Shown here: positions 46,031-55,812 of the stretch, piece after piece
How positions within the stretch are numbered: position 1 is the first letter of the stretch
How the letters are laid out: each line of letters starts with the position of its first letter
Assembly (NCBI GenBank): GCA_019244295.1
Contig: JAFASX010000132.1
Coordinates: 1-60,663, forward strand
DNA length: 60,663 nt
Direction: 5' to 3'
DNA from: Pseudonocardia sp.
Lineage (GTDB): Bacteria; Actinomycetota; Actinomycetes; Mycobacteriales; Pseudonocardiaceae
Translations under genes and position numbers: made by a program
Notes under the pieces: generated by a model
Database searches by the model: none
What the model saw: only the letters and a program-made list of their open reading frames with translations
What the model was told of the DNA's origin: nothing

Positions 46031-46954
46031 GTGACCGATACCGCATCGATCTGGGCGCCCGCCCCGATGGACTCCGAGCGCTCAACGCATGGCGAGCGCG
46101 CCCCCCGTCGCCGGCCGGCGCTGTCGCCGTCGCGGGCCGCTGATTTCAAGCAGTGCCCTTTGCTGTATCGGCTACGCGCGATCGACCGCGTACCGGAGCG
46201 GCCCAGCAAGGAGCAGGTGCGCGGTACGGTGGTACACGCCGTGCTTGAGCGGCTCTATCAACTGCCGGCACCTCGCCGGGTACCCAACGAGGCACGCGCG
46301 CTTGTCAGGCCGGTGTGGATGGAGCTGTCCGGAGAAAATCCGGATCTCACCGCGCTCTTCGGCGGCGCCGACGATCCCGAGCTGGCCGGGTGGCTGGAGT
46401 CCGCCGGAACGCTCCTGGATACCTATTTCACGCTGGAGGATCCGCGCCGGTTGGAACCGGCCGCCTGCGAACAGCTGGTCGAGGCCCAGCTGGAGTCAGG
46501 GTTGTTGCTGCGGGGCTATGTGGACCGGTTGGATGTCGCGGCGACCGGCCAGGTCCGGGTCGTCGACTACAAGACCGGAGCGGCCCCCAGACAGGTGGCC
46601 GAGGCACGAGCGCTGTTCCAGATGAAGTTTTACGCCCTCATGGTGCTGGTCACTCGCGGTGTGGTGCCCAGTCAGCTGCGGTTGATGTACTTGGCGGACG
46701 GCGAGTCGTTGACGTACCGGCCCGATGAGCCAGAACTGCGGCGTTTCGCGCGCACTCTGGACGCGATCTGGGCAGCTATCGCGCGCGCGGGCCATACCGG
46801 TGATTTCCGACCCAACCCCGGCCGGATGTGCGACTGGTGCAGCCACCAGGTGTTATGCCCAGCTTATGGTGGCATGCCTCCGGAGTACCCAGGCTGGCCG
46901 GAGCCCGATCCTGTCGTGACCGATGACGAGAGCCGGCTTGACCGCGCCGGATAG
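46031..46954 (+). CDS. RecB-family PD-(D/E)XK nuclease with probable Fe-S cluster
   Basis: 307 residues from the GTG at 46031; an ATG at 46067 is also possible. LSPSRAADFKQCPLLYRLR at the start supplies the first cluster Cys, and CDWCSHQVLCP near the end supplies three more, the AddB/Cas4-like iron-sulfur arrangement. The nuclease core has RGYVDRLDVA and RVVDYKTG (Asp then Asp-x-Lys). GTVVHAVLERLYQL is the helical motif with the metal-binding His. It corresponds by position to Rv2119. Role likely in DNA end processing; no helicase domain is present. Confidence 0.9.
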   Translation: MTDTASIWAPAPMDSERSTHGERAPRRRPALSPSRAADFKQCPLLYRLRAIDRVPERPSKEQVRGTVVHAVLERLYQLPAPRRVPNEARALVRPVWMELSGENPDLTALFGGADDPELAGWLESAGTLLDTYFTLEDPRRLEPAACEQLVEAQLESGLLLRGYVDRLDVAATGQVRVVDYKTGAAPRQVAEARALFQMKFYALMVLVTRGVVPSQLRLMYLADGESLTYRPDEPELRRFARTLDAIWAAIARAGHTGDFRPNPGRMCDWCSHQVLCPAYGGMPPEYPGWPEPDPVVTDDESRLDRAG

Positions 46955-46989
46955 CGCGCCGACGACCCGAATTGATCACAAACGCGGAG

Positions 46990-48492
46990 TCACCAGGACA
47001 TTGCCTGTTGCGACGCGGTCACGCCGGAGAGCCGGCGCAGAGCTAAGCGGTCACGCCACCGCGCGTGAGCCAACCAGACCGCCATGACGATCAAGGCCGC
47101 CACTCCGACGATCACGTAGAGGTTGCCCATCACCTGCTGCGGCAGATCCCAGGCCTTCTCCTGGTCAGCGGTTCGCGGCACCGTCCACACCAGGCCGCTG
47201 GGCAGCAACTCCAGGTGCTCATCCCAACGGCCTTTGAGCCCGATGCGCATTGGATATGCAAAGAACAACAGAACAATCGTAAGCAGCGGCGCCACGCCCC
47301 ACCAGCGGCGCCCGTACCAGACTTCGTGCGCCCCCCACACTAGCCCCGGGATCACCCAGACCCAGTAATGCGTCCACGAGATAGGCGAGATCAGTAACGC
47401 TATGACGGCGGTCGCGAGCATGCCGCCCAGTTCCCCGCAATTATGGTGTAACTCGACAGCGAGCGTGAGACCAGCGATGGCCACCACAAAGGCGGCGATC
47501 AGCCAAACCCCATGCGCACCGTCCGCCGTTGACGATATTCGGGCCAGATAGCCGCTGAGCGACTGATTCTGCACGTAGGCGAGTCCCACTCGATTCGACA
47601 AAGACATTAAGCCGTCGGGTGACCAGAACTTCTGGGCCTGGTCCGGCAGAAAGACAAAGCCGATGACCATCGTGACCAGGAAAGAGCTGACAGCGGCCGC
47701 GGCGGCCCGAAACCTCTTAGTGATGAACAGGTAGACGATGAAAAGCCCGGGAGTGAGCTTCACCCCAGCCGCGATGCCGATGAGCACGCCCTTGTACGGG
47801 TGCTTGTCGCCGAGCGCGAGGTCGGCGACCACGAAGAGCATCAGCAACGCGCTGATCTGTCCGAAGGAGAGTGTCTGCTGGGCCGGTTCCAGCCACATCG
47901 CGCCGGCGCCCAGGAGCAAGGCCGCGGCGAGCCGTGTCCGCCACGCCATCGGTTCACGGCGTCGGTCGGCCGCCATGCCGAGCGTCAACCAAATCACCGC
48001 GAAGACCGAGCCGAACACGGTGAACGCTTCCAGCTTCTGCAACGCCTCGAAGGAAAACAGGTCCAAAACCCCGAACGCAAGCGCGGCGAAGGGCGGGTAG
48101 AGAAAGGGCAACCAATTGTCAAATCGGCCGTCGTAGAGCGCGGCCTGGTTGTGCCGCACCATCTGCCCGCCCCAGTCGAAAACATGTAGATCAATCATGT
48201 ACCAGAGCTGTAACTGATGCCGGCGTACCCATACGATCCATAGCCCGATCGATAAGCAAGCCGCGAAGCCACCCGCTATCATCATGCGCGTTTGCCGGCC
48301 CAAGGACCGCGCACTCAGCGGCCACGAAGGCCACGCGCCCAGAGACCACAGATTCAATTTCAATGGCCTCAACCCCATTGGCCGGAGCATCAGACGCCTT
48401 CCCATGACTATACGGAAACGCCATACGATGCTGTGCCAATGAGCACGGCCAGCCAAGCGTCTCGTCGGAAGAACGGGCGAAAACGCTGGCAT
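46990..48492 (-). CDS. GT87-family membrane mannosyltransferase (DUF2029)
   Basis: About 500 residues; the first 60 may be partly upstream leader, and an inner ATG at 48405 is possible. It is a polytopic protein with about ten membrane segments. WYMIDLHVFDWGGQMVRHNQAALYD in the first extracytoplasmic loop carries the catalytic Asp typical of polyprenyl-phosphomannose-dependent alpha-mannosyltransferases, as in the Rv2181 group. It likely adds mannose to lipoglycans (LM/LAM-type) on the outer face of the membrane. It lies in the place of Rv2120c but is a different family. Confidence 0.85.
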   Translation of the reverse strand: MPAFSPVLPTRRLAGRAHWHSIVWRFRIVMGRRLMLRPMGLRPLKLNLWSLGAWPSWPLSARSLGRQTRMMIAGGFAACLSIGLWIVWVRRHQLQLWYMIDLHVFDWGGQMVRHNQAALYDGRFDNWLPFLYPPFAALAFGVLDLFSFEALQKLEAFTVFGSVFAVIWLTLGMAADRRREPMAWRTRLAAALLLGAGAMWLEPAQQTLSFGQISALLMLFVVADLALGDKHPYKGVLIGIAAGVKLTPGLFIVYLFITKRFRAAAAAVSSFLVTMVIGFVFLPDQAQKFWSPDGLMSLSNRVGLAYVQNQSLSGYLARISSTADGAHGVWLIAAFVVAIAGLTLAVELHHNCGELGGMLATAVIALLISPISWTHYWVWVIPGLVWGAHEVWYGRRWWGVAPLLTIVLLFFAYPMRIGLKGRWDEHLELLPSGLVWTVPRTADQEKAWDLPQQVMGNLYVIVGVAALIVMAVWLAHARWRDRLALRRLSGVTASQQAMSW

Positions 48493-48549
48493 GCTAGCGG
48501 GCTCGCCGAGGCGGGCCGTATGCGGGCTGTGGCCGATCGTGACCCGGGG

Positions 48550-49449
48550 CTATCCTCCTTGCGGCACGTGCTGGCCGCCGCCGATCGCCCGGCAGGACCG
48601 GATCACCGACGTCAGGATGGCGCTGCAGCCTAGCGCGGCCAACCGATCCATCACCAGGTTGGCTTCGCTGACGGGCACCATAGCCCGCACCGCGACCCAG
48701 CCCTCCTGGGACAGCGGAGCGACCGTGGGCGCCTGCAGCCCAGGCGTAACGTTCTTGGCCGCATCGAGCTGGTTTAGCGGGCAGTCGTAGTCGAGCATGA
48801 CGTACTGGCGCGCGTATACCACCCCGCGCAGTCGCTCCAGAAACACCCGTTTCTCTGCGCTGGTCTCCAAGCTGTCCGTGCGGTCGGGGCGCGGCTCCCG
48901 CTCGATCAACGTGGCCTCGGATTCCGCGATTGGCTCTCCGATGACCTTGAGGCTGTGCTGGCGCAGGGTGCGCCCAGAGCTCACGACGTCCGCGATCGCG
49001 TCGGCCAGGCCAAGCTGGATCGAGATCTCCACCGCGCCGTCCAGCTTGACAATCTCCGCGGTGATCCGCTTGCCGGTCAGGTGCGCCCGCACCAATCGGG
49101 GGTAGGAGGTAGCGATCTTCCTGCCGTCGAGGTCCTCCAGCTTCCAGTCGCTGTCTTCAGGGACCGCGAACCGAAATTTGGAGTATCCGAAGCCAAGCTT
49201 GAGCAGCTGCCGGACCGGGCTGCCAGACTCTTCCATCAGGTCGTGCCCGGTCACTCCGAGGTGAAGGTCACCATTGCCGACGTAGGTGGCGATGTCCTTC
49301 GGCCGCAAATAGAAAAACTCAATCTGGTTCTCGTCGTCGTACGCGCTCAAATCGCGCCCATCGGAGCGTTGCCGGTACCCCGCCTCGCGCATCATGTTGC
49401 TAGCGGGCTCGGCGAGGGTTCCTTTGTTCGGAAGGGCGACGCGGAGCAT
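48550..49449 (-). CDS. hisG: ATP phosphoribosyltransferase, long form
   Basis: 299 residues. MLRVALPNKGTL is the standard N-terminus, GVTGHDLMEESG is part of the substrate site, and DAIADVVSSGRTLRQHSL is the PRPP-binding loop. The C-terminal regulatory domain (about 215-290) binds histidine for feedback inhibition. It starts histidine biosynthesis by joining ATP and PRPP. It is the second gene of a hisE-hisG pair (31 bases apart), as in Rv2122c-Rv2121c. Confidence 0.96.
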   Translation of the reverse strand: MLRVALPNKGTLAEPASNMMREAGYRQRSDGRDLSAYDDENQIEFFYLRPKDIATYVGNGDLHLGVTGHDLMEESGSPVRQLLKLGFGYSKFRFAVPEDSDWKLEDLDGRKIATSYPRLVRAHLTGKRITAEIVKLDGAVEISIQLGLADAIADVVSSGRTLRQHSLKVIGEPIAESEATLIEREPRPDRTDSLETSAEKRVFLERLRGVVYARQYVMLDYDCPLNQLDAAKNVTPGLQAPTVAPLSQEGWVAVRAMVPVSEANLVMDRLAALGCSAILTSVIRSCRAIGGGQHVPQGG

Positions 49450-49480
49450 GCGTTCTCCTGAAATACGTGAAGGTCAATTC

Positions 49481-49744
49481 CTACAGAAACGTGTAGACGT
49501 CCTCGAGCGAAAGCCCACGACCGAGCATCACGACCTGGATCCGGTAGAGCAGCTGAGAGATCTCCTCGGCGAGCTGATTATCACCCTCGTGCTCAGCCGC
49601 CAGCCACACCTCTCCCGCTTCCTCGAGCAACTTCTTGCCCTGGGCATGCACGCCGGCATCCAGCGCGGCGACCGTGCCAGACCCAGCCGGTCGGGCGCGT
49701 GCCTTCTCGGCCAGCTCCGCGAACAGCGCGTCGAAGGTTTTCAC
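49481..49744 (-). CDS. hisE: Phosphoribosyl-ATP pyrophosphatase
   Basis: 87 residues from the GTG at 49744, nine bases after AAGGAG; an upstream TTG would abut that site. Conserved helices [18 protein letters not shown] and [15 protein letters not shown] carry the acidic Mg2+ ligands of the MazG-like fold. It removes pyrophosphate from phosphoribosyl-ATP, the second step of histidine synthesis, next to hisG which does the first. Confidence 0.95.
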   Translation of the reverse strand: MKTFDALFAELAEKARARPAGSGTVAALDAGVHAQGKKLLEEAGEVWLAAEHEGDNQLAEEISQLLYRIQVVMLGRGLSLEDVYTFL

Positions 49745-49810
49745 TAGCAACAACTCCTTGCTCTTTAGTTCCTAACTAGTGTGGGTGATTTTTCGGATTC
49801 TACCGGCCAG

Positions 49811-50620
49811 TCAGGAGGCACCATCTGCTGACGGCGGGTGGCCTGCGTTCGACGGCAACGGGCCGGAATCACCCGTCCGGCTTATGACCGGTCGAGTGGA
49901 TAGTCTCAGCGGGTCAATGGTCCGCGCCTGGGCCTGCGACCACGTCGAGAACAGCTCTTCGACTGTCAGACCAAGCAACCCGTCACGATGGATCCGACCG
50001 GGCCCGGATGGAACCGCCACCTCGCTGGGCACCACTAGTACCGAGCATCCGGCCGCCGCCGCAGCGGCGGCGCCGGCCGGTGAGTCCTCCACCGCGATGC
50101 AACACCACGGTAGGACACCGAGCAGCTCAGTGGCCATCAGGTACGGGTCCGGGGCCGGCTTGGTGGCGACAACCTCGTCCCCGCACACCACGACGTCGAA
50201 GTACGCGCGCCCGATCCAATCCAAGGCACGCTCGACCAGGACGCGTTGAGTCGAGGTGACCAGCGCGGTAGCCAGCCCACTGGCCCGCACCACACGCAGC
50301 GCCTCCAGCGCGCCGGGGCGCCAACGCAGATCGGTGGCAAACAGCTGACCGGTCCGCTCGGTCAGCCATCGACCGGCCTCGGCCAGCGCGTCCGGGGTAG
50401 GTACCAGCCCCACCTCCTGGAAGGTCAACGCCAGGGTGTCATTGATTGCTCTACCGACCATGGCCGCACGGGTAGCGGCGCTCAACCGCCCACCAAGATG
50501 CTCGGCCAACTCGGCCAATGTGACGTCCCAGAGCTTCTCCGAGTCGACGAGCGTGCCGTCCATATCCCACAGCACGGCGGCCAGCCCTAGCCCGTTGTCG
50601 GCTCCAGGGCGGCCCATCAC
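49811..50620 (-). CDS. HAD-superfamily phosphatase
   Basis: 269 residues. Motif I AVLWDMDGTLVDS with the nucleophile Asp, motif II LVTST, motif III Lys in VATKPAPDPYL and motif IV CIAVEDSPAG are all present, with a helical cap between I and II. It resembles beta-phosphoglucomutase/phosphatase-type HADs; substrate unknown. The start overlaps the metH stop by four bases (ATGA), so it is co-translated with metH. The C-terminal 50 residues are Pro/Ser rich and probably disordered. Confidence 0.92.
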   Translation of the reverse strand: MMGRPGADNGLGLAAVLWDMDGTLVDSEKLWDVTLAELAEHLGGRLSAATRAAMVGRAINDTLALTFQEVGLVPTPDALAEAGRWLTERTGQLFATDLRWRPGALEALRVVRASGLATALVTSTQRVLVERALDWIGRAYFDVVVCGDEVVATKPAPDPYLMATELLGVLPWCCIAVEDSPAGAAAAAAAGCSVLVVPSEVAVPSGPGRIHRDGLLGLTVEELFSTWSQAQARTIDPLRLSTRPVISRTGDSGPLPSNAGHPPSADGAS

Positions 50621-53600
50621 GCGGTGAAGTACTTAGCCTCGGGGTGATGAGCCACCAGCGCATCGGTGCTCTGTTCGGGATGCAGCTGCAGCTCCTCGGA
50701 CAGCACCACGCCGATCCGTTCCGGCTCTAGTAGCTCGACGATCTTGCGGCGGTCGGCCAGCTCAGGGCAAGCGCCGTAGCCGAGTGAGTAGCGTGCGCCT
50801 CGGTAACCGAGTTTGAAGAATGCCTCGACGTCGTCGGGGTCCTCAGCCGAAACGCTGCTCCCGTCGGCCCAGCGCAGCTCTTCCCGGATCCGCCGGTGCC
50901 AGCATTCGGCCAACGCCTCGGTGAGCTGCACACCCAACCCGTGCACCTCCAGATAGTCCCGGTAGGCGTCCTTGGCGAACAGCTCGGCGGCATAGTCCGC
51001 GATCGGTTGGCCCATGGTGACCAGGTGCAGCGGTAACACGTCCACCTCACCGGCGGAGACCGCTCGCTCGCGCGGGCGCCAGAAATCGGCAAGGCACAGG
51101 TGCCGGTCCCGGCGCTGGCGGGGAAAGGTGAACCGCAGCCGTTCCGGGGCGTCCGGGCGCGGTTCGGTCAGGACCACCAGCGAGTTGCCCTCGGCGACCG
51201 CCGGGAAGTAACCATAGACCAGAGCCGCGTGCGCCAGCACCCCTTCGGTGGACAGCCGGTCCAGCCAGTAGCGCAGCCGGGGACGGCCCTCGGTCTCCAC
51301 CAGCTCCTCGTAGCTGGGCCCGCCACCGCCGCGAGCACCCCGCAACCCCCACTGGCCCAGGAAGGTGGCCCGCTCGTCGATCATTGAGGAATACTCGGCA
51401 AGCGGCACCCCCCGCACTACTCGGGACCCCCAGAACGGAGGCCGGGGCAGCGGGACGTCGGTGGCCACATCGGAGCTAGTGGGCACGGGCGCGTCCGGCT
51501 GCGCCGCCTTGCGCTTGGCCGCTATCCGCCGAGACCGCTCGTGCCGAGCCCGGCGCTCCTCGGCTTTGGCTTGTTCCTCGGCGCTCGCCACCGGGGCTTC
51601 GCCTCGGGCCGCCGCCATGACCGAGTCCATCAGGCGAAGACCCTCGAACGCGTCCCGGGCGTAGGCGACTCGGCCCTGGTAGATCTCGGCCAGGTCATTT
51701 TCCACATACGAGCGGGTCAGCGCCGCGCCACCGAGCAGCACTGGTAGTCGCCGCGCAACCCCGCGCGAGTTCATCTCCTGAAGGTTCTCTTTCATGATCA
51801 CCGTTGACTTGACCAGCAGGCCGGACATGCCGACCGCGTCCGCCCGGTGTTCCTCCGCCGCCGCGAGGATCGTCGAGATGGGCTGCTTGATCCCAAGGTT
51901 CACCACGGTGTAGCCGTTGTTGGTCAAGATGATGTCGACCAGGTTCTTGCCGATGTCGTGCACGTCGCCCTTGACCGTGGCCAGCACGATCGTGCCCTTG
52001 CCGTGGCCGTCCTCCGCGCGTTCCATGTGCGGCTCGAGGTAGGCCACGGCGGCTTTCATCACTTCGGCGCTCTGCAACACGAACGGAAGCTGCATCTGCC
52101 CGGACCCGAACAGCTCCCCCACGGTCTTCATCCCGGACAGCAGCGTGTCGTTGATGATCTCCAGCGCGGGCCGGGACGCCAGCGCGGCGTCCAGGTCTTC
52201 ATGCAACCCCGGCCGTTCGCCATCGACGATGCGCCGCTCCAGCCGTTCGGCCAGCGGCAGCGCGGCCAGCTCCTGGGCCCGTCCGGCTTTGGCTGAGGAC
52301 GCGGTCACTCCCGCGAAGAGCTCCATGAACCGGCTCAGCGGATCGTAACCTGGCGCGCGACGGTCGTAGATCAAGTCCAGAGCCGTGGAGCGCTGTTCGT
52401 CCGGGATCCTGGACATCGGCAGGATCTTGGCGGCGCTGACGATCGCGGTATCCAACCCAGCGGCGACCGCTTCGTGCAGAAACACCGAGTTGAGTACCTG
52501 GCGGGCGGCTGGGTTGAGCCCGAACGAGACGTTGGAGACACCGAGCGTAGTCTGTACCTGGGGGTAACGCCGCTTGAGCTCGCGGATGGCCTTGATGGTC
52601 TCCACCGCGTCTCGGCGGACCTCCTCCTGCCCGGTGGTGATCGGGAAGGTGAGCGTGTCGACCACGACATCGGAAATGCGCATGCCGTGGTTGGCCACCA
52701 GGTCCTTGATGGTTCGCGCGGCCACCCGTACCTTCCACTCCGAGGTCCGCGCCTGCCCCTGTTCGTCGATACACATCACCACGACCGAGGCACCGTGCTC
52801 GCGGACCAGCTCCATCGTCCGTTGGAACCGCGACCCCGGCCCGTCGCCGTCTTCGTAGTTGACCGAGTTGACGATGCACCGGCCGCCGAGGCGCTCCAGG
52901 CCAGCCCGCAGCACCGGTGGCTCGGTGGAGTCCAGCATGATCGGCAGAGTGGACGCGGTGGCCAGCCGGCTGGCCAGTTCGGACATGTCGGTCACACCGT
53001 CGCGGCCCACGTAGTCGACGCACAGGTCCAGCAGGTGCGCCCCGTCGCGAATCTGGTCACGCGCGATGGCGACGCAGTCTTCCCACCGCTGTTCGAGCAT
53101 CGCCTCCCGGAACTTCTTCGAGCCGTTGGCGTTGGTCCGCTCTCCGATCATCAGGACGCTGGTGTCCTGCCGGAACGGCACCGGTGTATACAGCGAGCTG
53201 ACGCCGGGCTCAGGCGTCGGGGTACGCAACGCAGGGGTCACCTCACGAACTGCCTCGACCACCGCCCGGGTGTGTTCCGGGGTCGTCCCACAACAGCCGC
53301 CGACCATCCGCGCGCCGTACTCGCCGACGAAACCGGCCAATGCCAGGGCAAGCTCATCGGGGCCCAACGGATAGACCGCGCCGTGCGGTCCCAGCTGCGG
53401 CAGCCCGGCGTTGGGCATCACCGATACCGGAATGCGCGCGTGCTTGGAGAGGTGGCGCAGGTGCTCGCTCATCTCGGCGGGCCCAGTCGCGCAGTTCAGC
53501 CCGATCAGGTCCACCCCGAGGCACTCCAGGGCGGTCAACGCGGCCCCGATTTCGCTACCCAGCAGCATCGTCCCGGTGGTTTCCACCGTGACATGGGCGA

Positions 53601-54171
53601 TGATCGGTACCGTCCGCCCCTCCTCGACCATCGCCCGGCGAGCCGCGATAATCGCCGCCTTGGCCTGCAGCAGGTCTTGCACGGTCTCCACCAGCACCGC
53701 GTCCACCCCACCGGCGAGCAACCCGCGCACGCATTCGCGGTAGGCGTCGCGTAGCTCGGCGAACGGCGCGTGACCCAGAGTGGGCAACTTGGTGCCGGGG
53801 CCAACCGAACCCAGGACAAACCGGGGCCAGGTAGCGGTGGCGAAGGCATCCGCCGAGGCACGGGCGACCGCCGCGCCTTTCTCGGCGAGTTCCCGAATCC
53901 GATCGGCGATGCCGTATTCGGCGAGGTTGGCCAGGTTCGCGCCGAAGGTGTTGGTTTCGATCAGGTCCGCGCCGGCCGCCAGGTTGGCGTGGTGAATCTG
54001 CTCCACAACGTCCGGGCGGGTGTGGTTGATGATCTCGTTGCAGCCGTCCAGCCCAGCGAAGTCGTCCAGGCTCAGCGCGGCGCCCTGCAGCATCGTGCCC
54101 ATTGCACAGTCAGCGATCAACACCCGGTTGGCGAGAGCGTTCAACAGCGGCGAGTTCGGCGCGACTGACAT
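50617..54171 (-). CDS. metH: Cobalamin-dependent methionine synthase
   Basis: 1184 residues from the ATG at 54171. Modules in order: homocysteine domain (about 10-310, zinc Cys in LNCATG and VGGCCGTTPE), pterin-binding domain (about 345-600, MIGERTNANGSKKF), B12 cap and Rossmann domain (about 630-870, GDVHDIGKNLV with the cobalt-ligand His), and SAM reactivation domain (about 930-1184, ending HPEAKYFTA). It makes methionine and regenerates tetrahydrofolate. No cobalamin riboswitch is apparent in the short gap upstream. Confidence 0.97.
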   Translation of the reverse strand: MSVAPNSPLLNALANRVLIADCAMGTMLQGAALSLDDFAGLDGCNEIINHTRPDVVEQIHHANLAAGADLIETNTFGANLANLAEYGIADRIRELAEKGAAVARASADAFATATWPRFVLGSVGPGTKLPTLGHAPFAELRDAYRECVRGLLAGGVDAVLVETVQDLLQAKAAIIAARRAMVEEGRTVPIIAHVTVETTGTMLLGSEIGAALTALECLGVDLIGLNCATGPAEMSEHLRHLSKHARIPVSVMPNAGLPQLGPHGAVYPLGPDELALALAGFVGEYGARMVGGCCGTTPEHTRAVVEAVREVTPALRTPTPEPGVSSLYTPVPFRQDTSVLMIGERTNANGSKKFREAMLEQRWEDCVAIARDQIRDGAHLLDLCVDYVGRDGVTDMSELASRLATASTLPIMLDSTEPPVLRAGLERLGGRCIVNSVNYEDGDGPGSRFQRTMELVREHGASVVVMCIDEQGQARTSEWKVRVAARTIKDLVANHGMRISDVVVDTLTFPITTGQEEVRRDAVETIKAIRELKRRYPQVQTTLGVSNVSFGLNPAARQVLNSVFLHEAVAAGLDTAIVSAAKILPMSRIPDEQRSTALDLIYDRRAPGYDPLSRFMELFAGVTASSAKAGRAQELAALPLAERLERRIVDGERPGLHEDLDAALASRPALEIINDTLLSGMKTVGELFGSGQMQLPFVLQSAEVMKAAVAYLEPHMERAEDGHGKGTIVLATVKGDVHDIGKNLVDIILTNNGYTVVNLGIKQPISTILAAAEEHRADAVGMSGLLVKSTVIMKENLQEMNSRGVARRLPVLLGGAALTRSYVENDLAEIYQGRVAYARDAFEGLRLMDSVMAAARGEAPVASAEEQAKAEERRARHERSRRIAAKRKAAQPDAPVPTSSDVATDVPLPRPPFWGSRVVRGVPLAEYSSMIDERATFLGQWGLRGARGGGGPSYEELVETEGRPRLRYWLDRLSTEGVLAHAALVYGYFPAVAEGNSLVVLTEPRPDAPERLRFTFPRQRRDRHLCLADFWRPRERAVSAGEVDVLPLHLVTMGQPIADYAAELFAKDAYRDYLEVHGLGVQLTEALAECWHRRIREELRWADGSSVSAEDPDDVEAFFKLGYRGARYSLGYGACPELADRRKIVELLEPERIGVVLSEELQLHPEQSTDALVAHHPEAKYFTA

Positions 54172-54266
54172 GGCGCCGAGCGTAGTCGGGAAGGTCACGT
54201 CCCGTTCGTGATTTCAATTGCGCACGCCTAAGAGTAGCCTTGGCCGCCACGCCGTACTCTGGGCGA

Positions 54267-55247
54267 ATGACCGAGCGCGAGCCTAGGGACCCCGCCGACC
54301 GGGGTTCGCTGTCGTGGCACCACGTCGACAGCGTGTCCAATGGCCAGCAACCGAAACTGCTCAAACCACTGTTCAAGCCCGTTGTAGTGGCGGCATTCGA
54401 AGGCTGGAACGACGCCGGCGACGCCGCCAGCACCGCGTTAGAGCACTTGGAGCTCAGCTGGGATGCCACCCCGCTGGCCGCGATAGACCCGGACGACTAC
54501 TACGACTTTCAAGTGACACGCCCCACAATTCATCTCGTCGACGGCATCACCCGAAGGATTGAATGGCCGACCACGCGGCTGTCGGTCTGCCGACCGCCGG
54601 GGGCCGAGCACGACGTCGTGCTGGTGCGGGGCATCGAGCCGAACATGCGGTGGCGGGCGTTCTGCGCGGAGCTGATCAACTACGTGGAGAAGCTTGACGC
54701 GACCACTGTAGTCACCCTCGGCGCGCTACTGACCGACACTCCACACACTCGACCGGTCCCGGTCACCGGCACGGCTTACGACGCGGAGTCGGCAGCCCGG
54801 TTTGGCCTGGAGACGTCTCGGTACACCGGCACCACCGGCATCGTCGGGGTGTTCCAGGACGCCTGTGTGCAAGCCGGGATCCCGTCCATCTCGTTCTGGG
54901 CGGCCGTTCCGCACTACGTGTCGCAGGCCCCCGACCCCAAGGCCACCGTGGCGCTGCTGCACCGGGTGGAAGAGGTACTCGATCTGGAGGTGCCGCTGGG
55001 TGGCCTACCTGAACAGGCCGAGGCGTGGGAACGCACGGTCAGCGAGATGGCCGACGCCGACGACGAGGTGCGCGAGTACGTGCGCTCACTGGAGGAACGG
55101 GTGGAGTCGGAGAGTGCGCTGCCGGAGACCAGCGGCGAGTCCATCGCCGCTGACTTCGAACGTTACCTGCGCCGTCGGGGCCCGGGAGGCTCGGGTCGAG
55201 CTGGTGGGCAGGGCGGACCCGGAGGGCTTAGCGGACCTCGACGCTGA
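54267..55247 (+). CDS. PAC2-family protein (proteasome-assembly-chaperone fold)
   Basis: 326 residues from the ATG at 54267. The PAC2 domain spans about residues 30-265 (FEGWNDAGDAASTALEHL, then GALLTDTPHTRPVPVTGT and AAVPHYVSQAPDPKAT). The acidic helical stretch ADADDEVREYVRSLEERVE and the Gly-rich end are also typical of the actinobacterial form. The biochemical role is not settled. It corresponds to Rv2125, next to metH. Its 3' end overlaps soxR by 20 bases on the other strand. Confidence 0.92.
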   Translation: MTEREPRDPADRGSLSWHHVDSVSNGQQPKLLKPLFKPVVVAAFEGWNDAGDAASTALEHLELSWDATPLAAIDPDDYYDFQVTRPTIHLVDGITRRIEWPTTRLSVCRPPGAEHDVVLVRGIEPNMRWRAFCAELINYVEKLDATTVVTLGALLTDTPHTRPVPVTGTAYDAESAARFGLETSRYTGTTGIVGVFQDACVQAGIPSISFWAAVPHYVSQAPDPKATVALLHRVEEVLDLEVPLGGLPEQAEAWERTVSEMADADDEVREYVRSLEERVESESALPETSGESIAADFERYLRRRGPGGSGRAGGQGGPGGLSGPRR

Positions 55248-55743
55248 CCGCTCCTCCAGCGCCCACCTCAGCGGTATCTCCCGAAGGCGTTGTCTCCAAC
55301 AGCCTCCTCGGGCCGGCTCCCTGGGTAGCCAGCGTGTCGTACGGATTAGCCAGCTGGCAGCGGTCGATCGAGAGGCAGCCGCAGCCGATGCAGTCGGTGA
55401 ACCGGTCCCGCAACTGTTCGAGATGCCGGATGCGCTGTTGCAGCTCGTCGTGCCAGCGACGGGAGAGCTGTTCCCAGTCCGCCCGGTTCGGGGTGCGGTT
55501 GTGCGGCAGCTCATCCAACGCCACCCGGACCTCCGCCAGGGGAATGCCGACCCGCTGCGCGATTCGGATCAGAGCCACCCTACGCAGCACGTCACGGCGG
55601 TAGCGTCGTTGGTTGCCGCTGGTCCGGCGGCTGGTGATCAGCCCCTGCCGCTCGTAGAAGTGCAGCGCCGAGACCGCAACCCCGCTGCGCTCAGCGAGTT
55701 GTCCGACCGTCAGCTCCTCCTGGTCCCAGTTGGCCTGCCGCAT
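55228..55743 (-). CDS. soxR: Redox-sensitive MerR-family regulator SoxR
   Basis: 171 residues from the ATG at 55743. MerR winged helix: LTVGQLAERSGVAVSALHFYERQGLI. A dimerisation helix follows, and then the [2Fe-2S] cluster motif CIGCGCLSIDRC. SoxR in actinobacteria senses redox-active natural products and switches on export or detoxification genes. No obvious target operon lies next to it; the downstream DUF2237 gene is transcribed in the same direction but lies upstream. The C-terminal tail is Gly/Glu rich. Confidence 0.94.
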   Translation of the reverse strand: MRQANWDQEELTVGQLAERSGVAVSALHFYERQGLITSRRTSGNQRRYRRDVLRRVALIRIAQRVGIPLAEVRVALDELPHNRTPNRADWEQLSRRWHDELQQRIRHLEQLRDRFTDCIGCGCLSIDRCQLANPYDTLATQGAGPRRLLETTPSGDTAEVGAGGAVSVEVR

Positions 55744-55812
55744 GACGCTCCCACACCGAGGTTGACCGAACGGCACGAGCCCGCCGCCCCACGGCAGCTG
55801 AGCTTACGGTGG

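Noticed and set aside
54172..54266. Cobalamin riboswitch before metH
   Set aside because: The gap is about 95 bases, too short, and no B12-box motif is visible.
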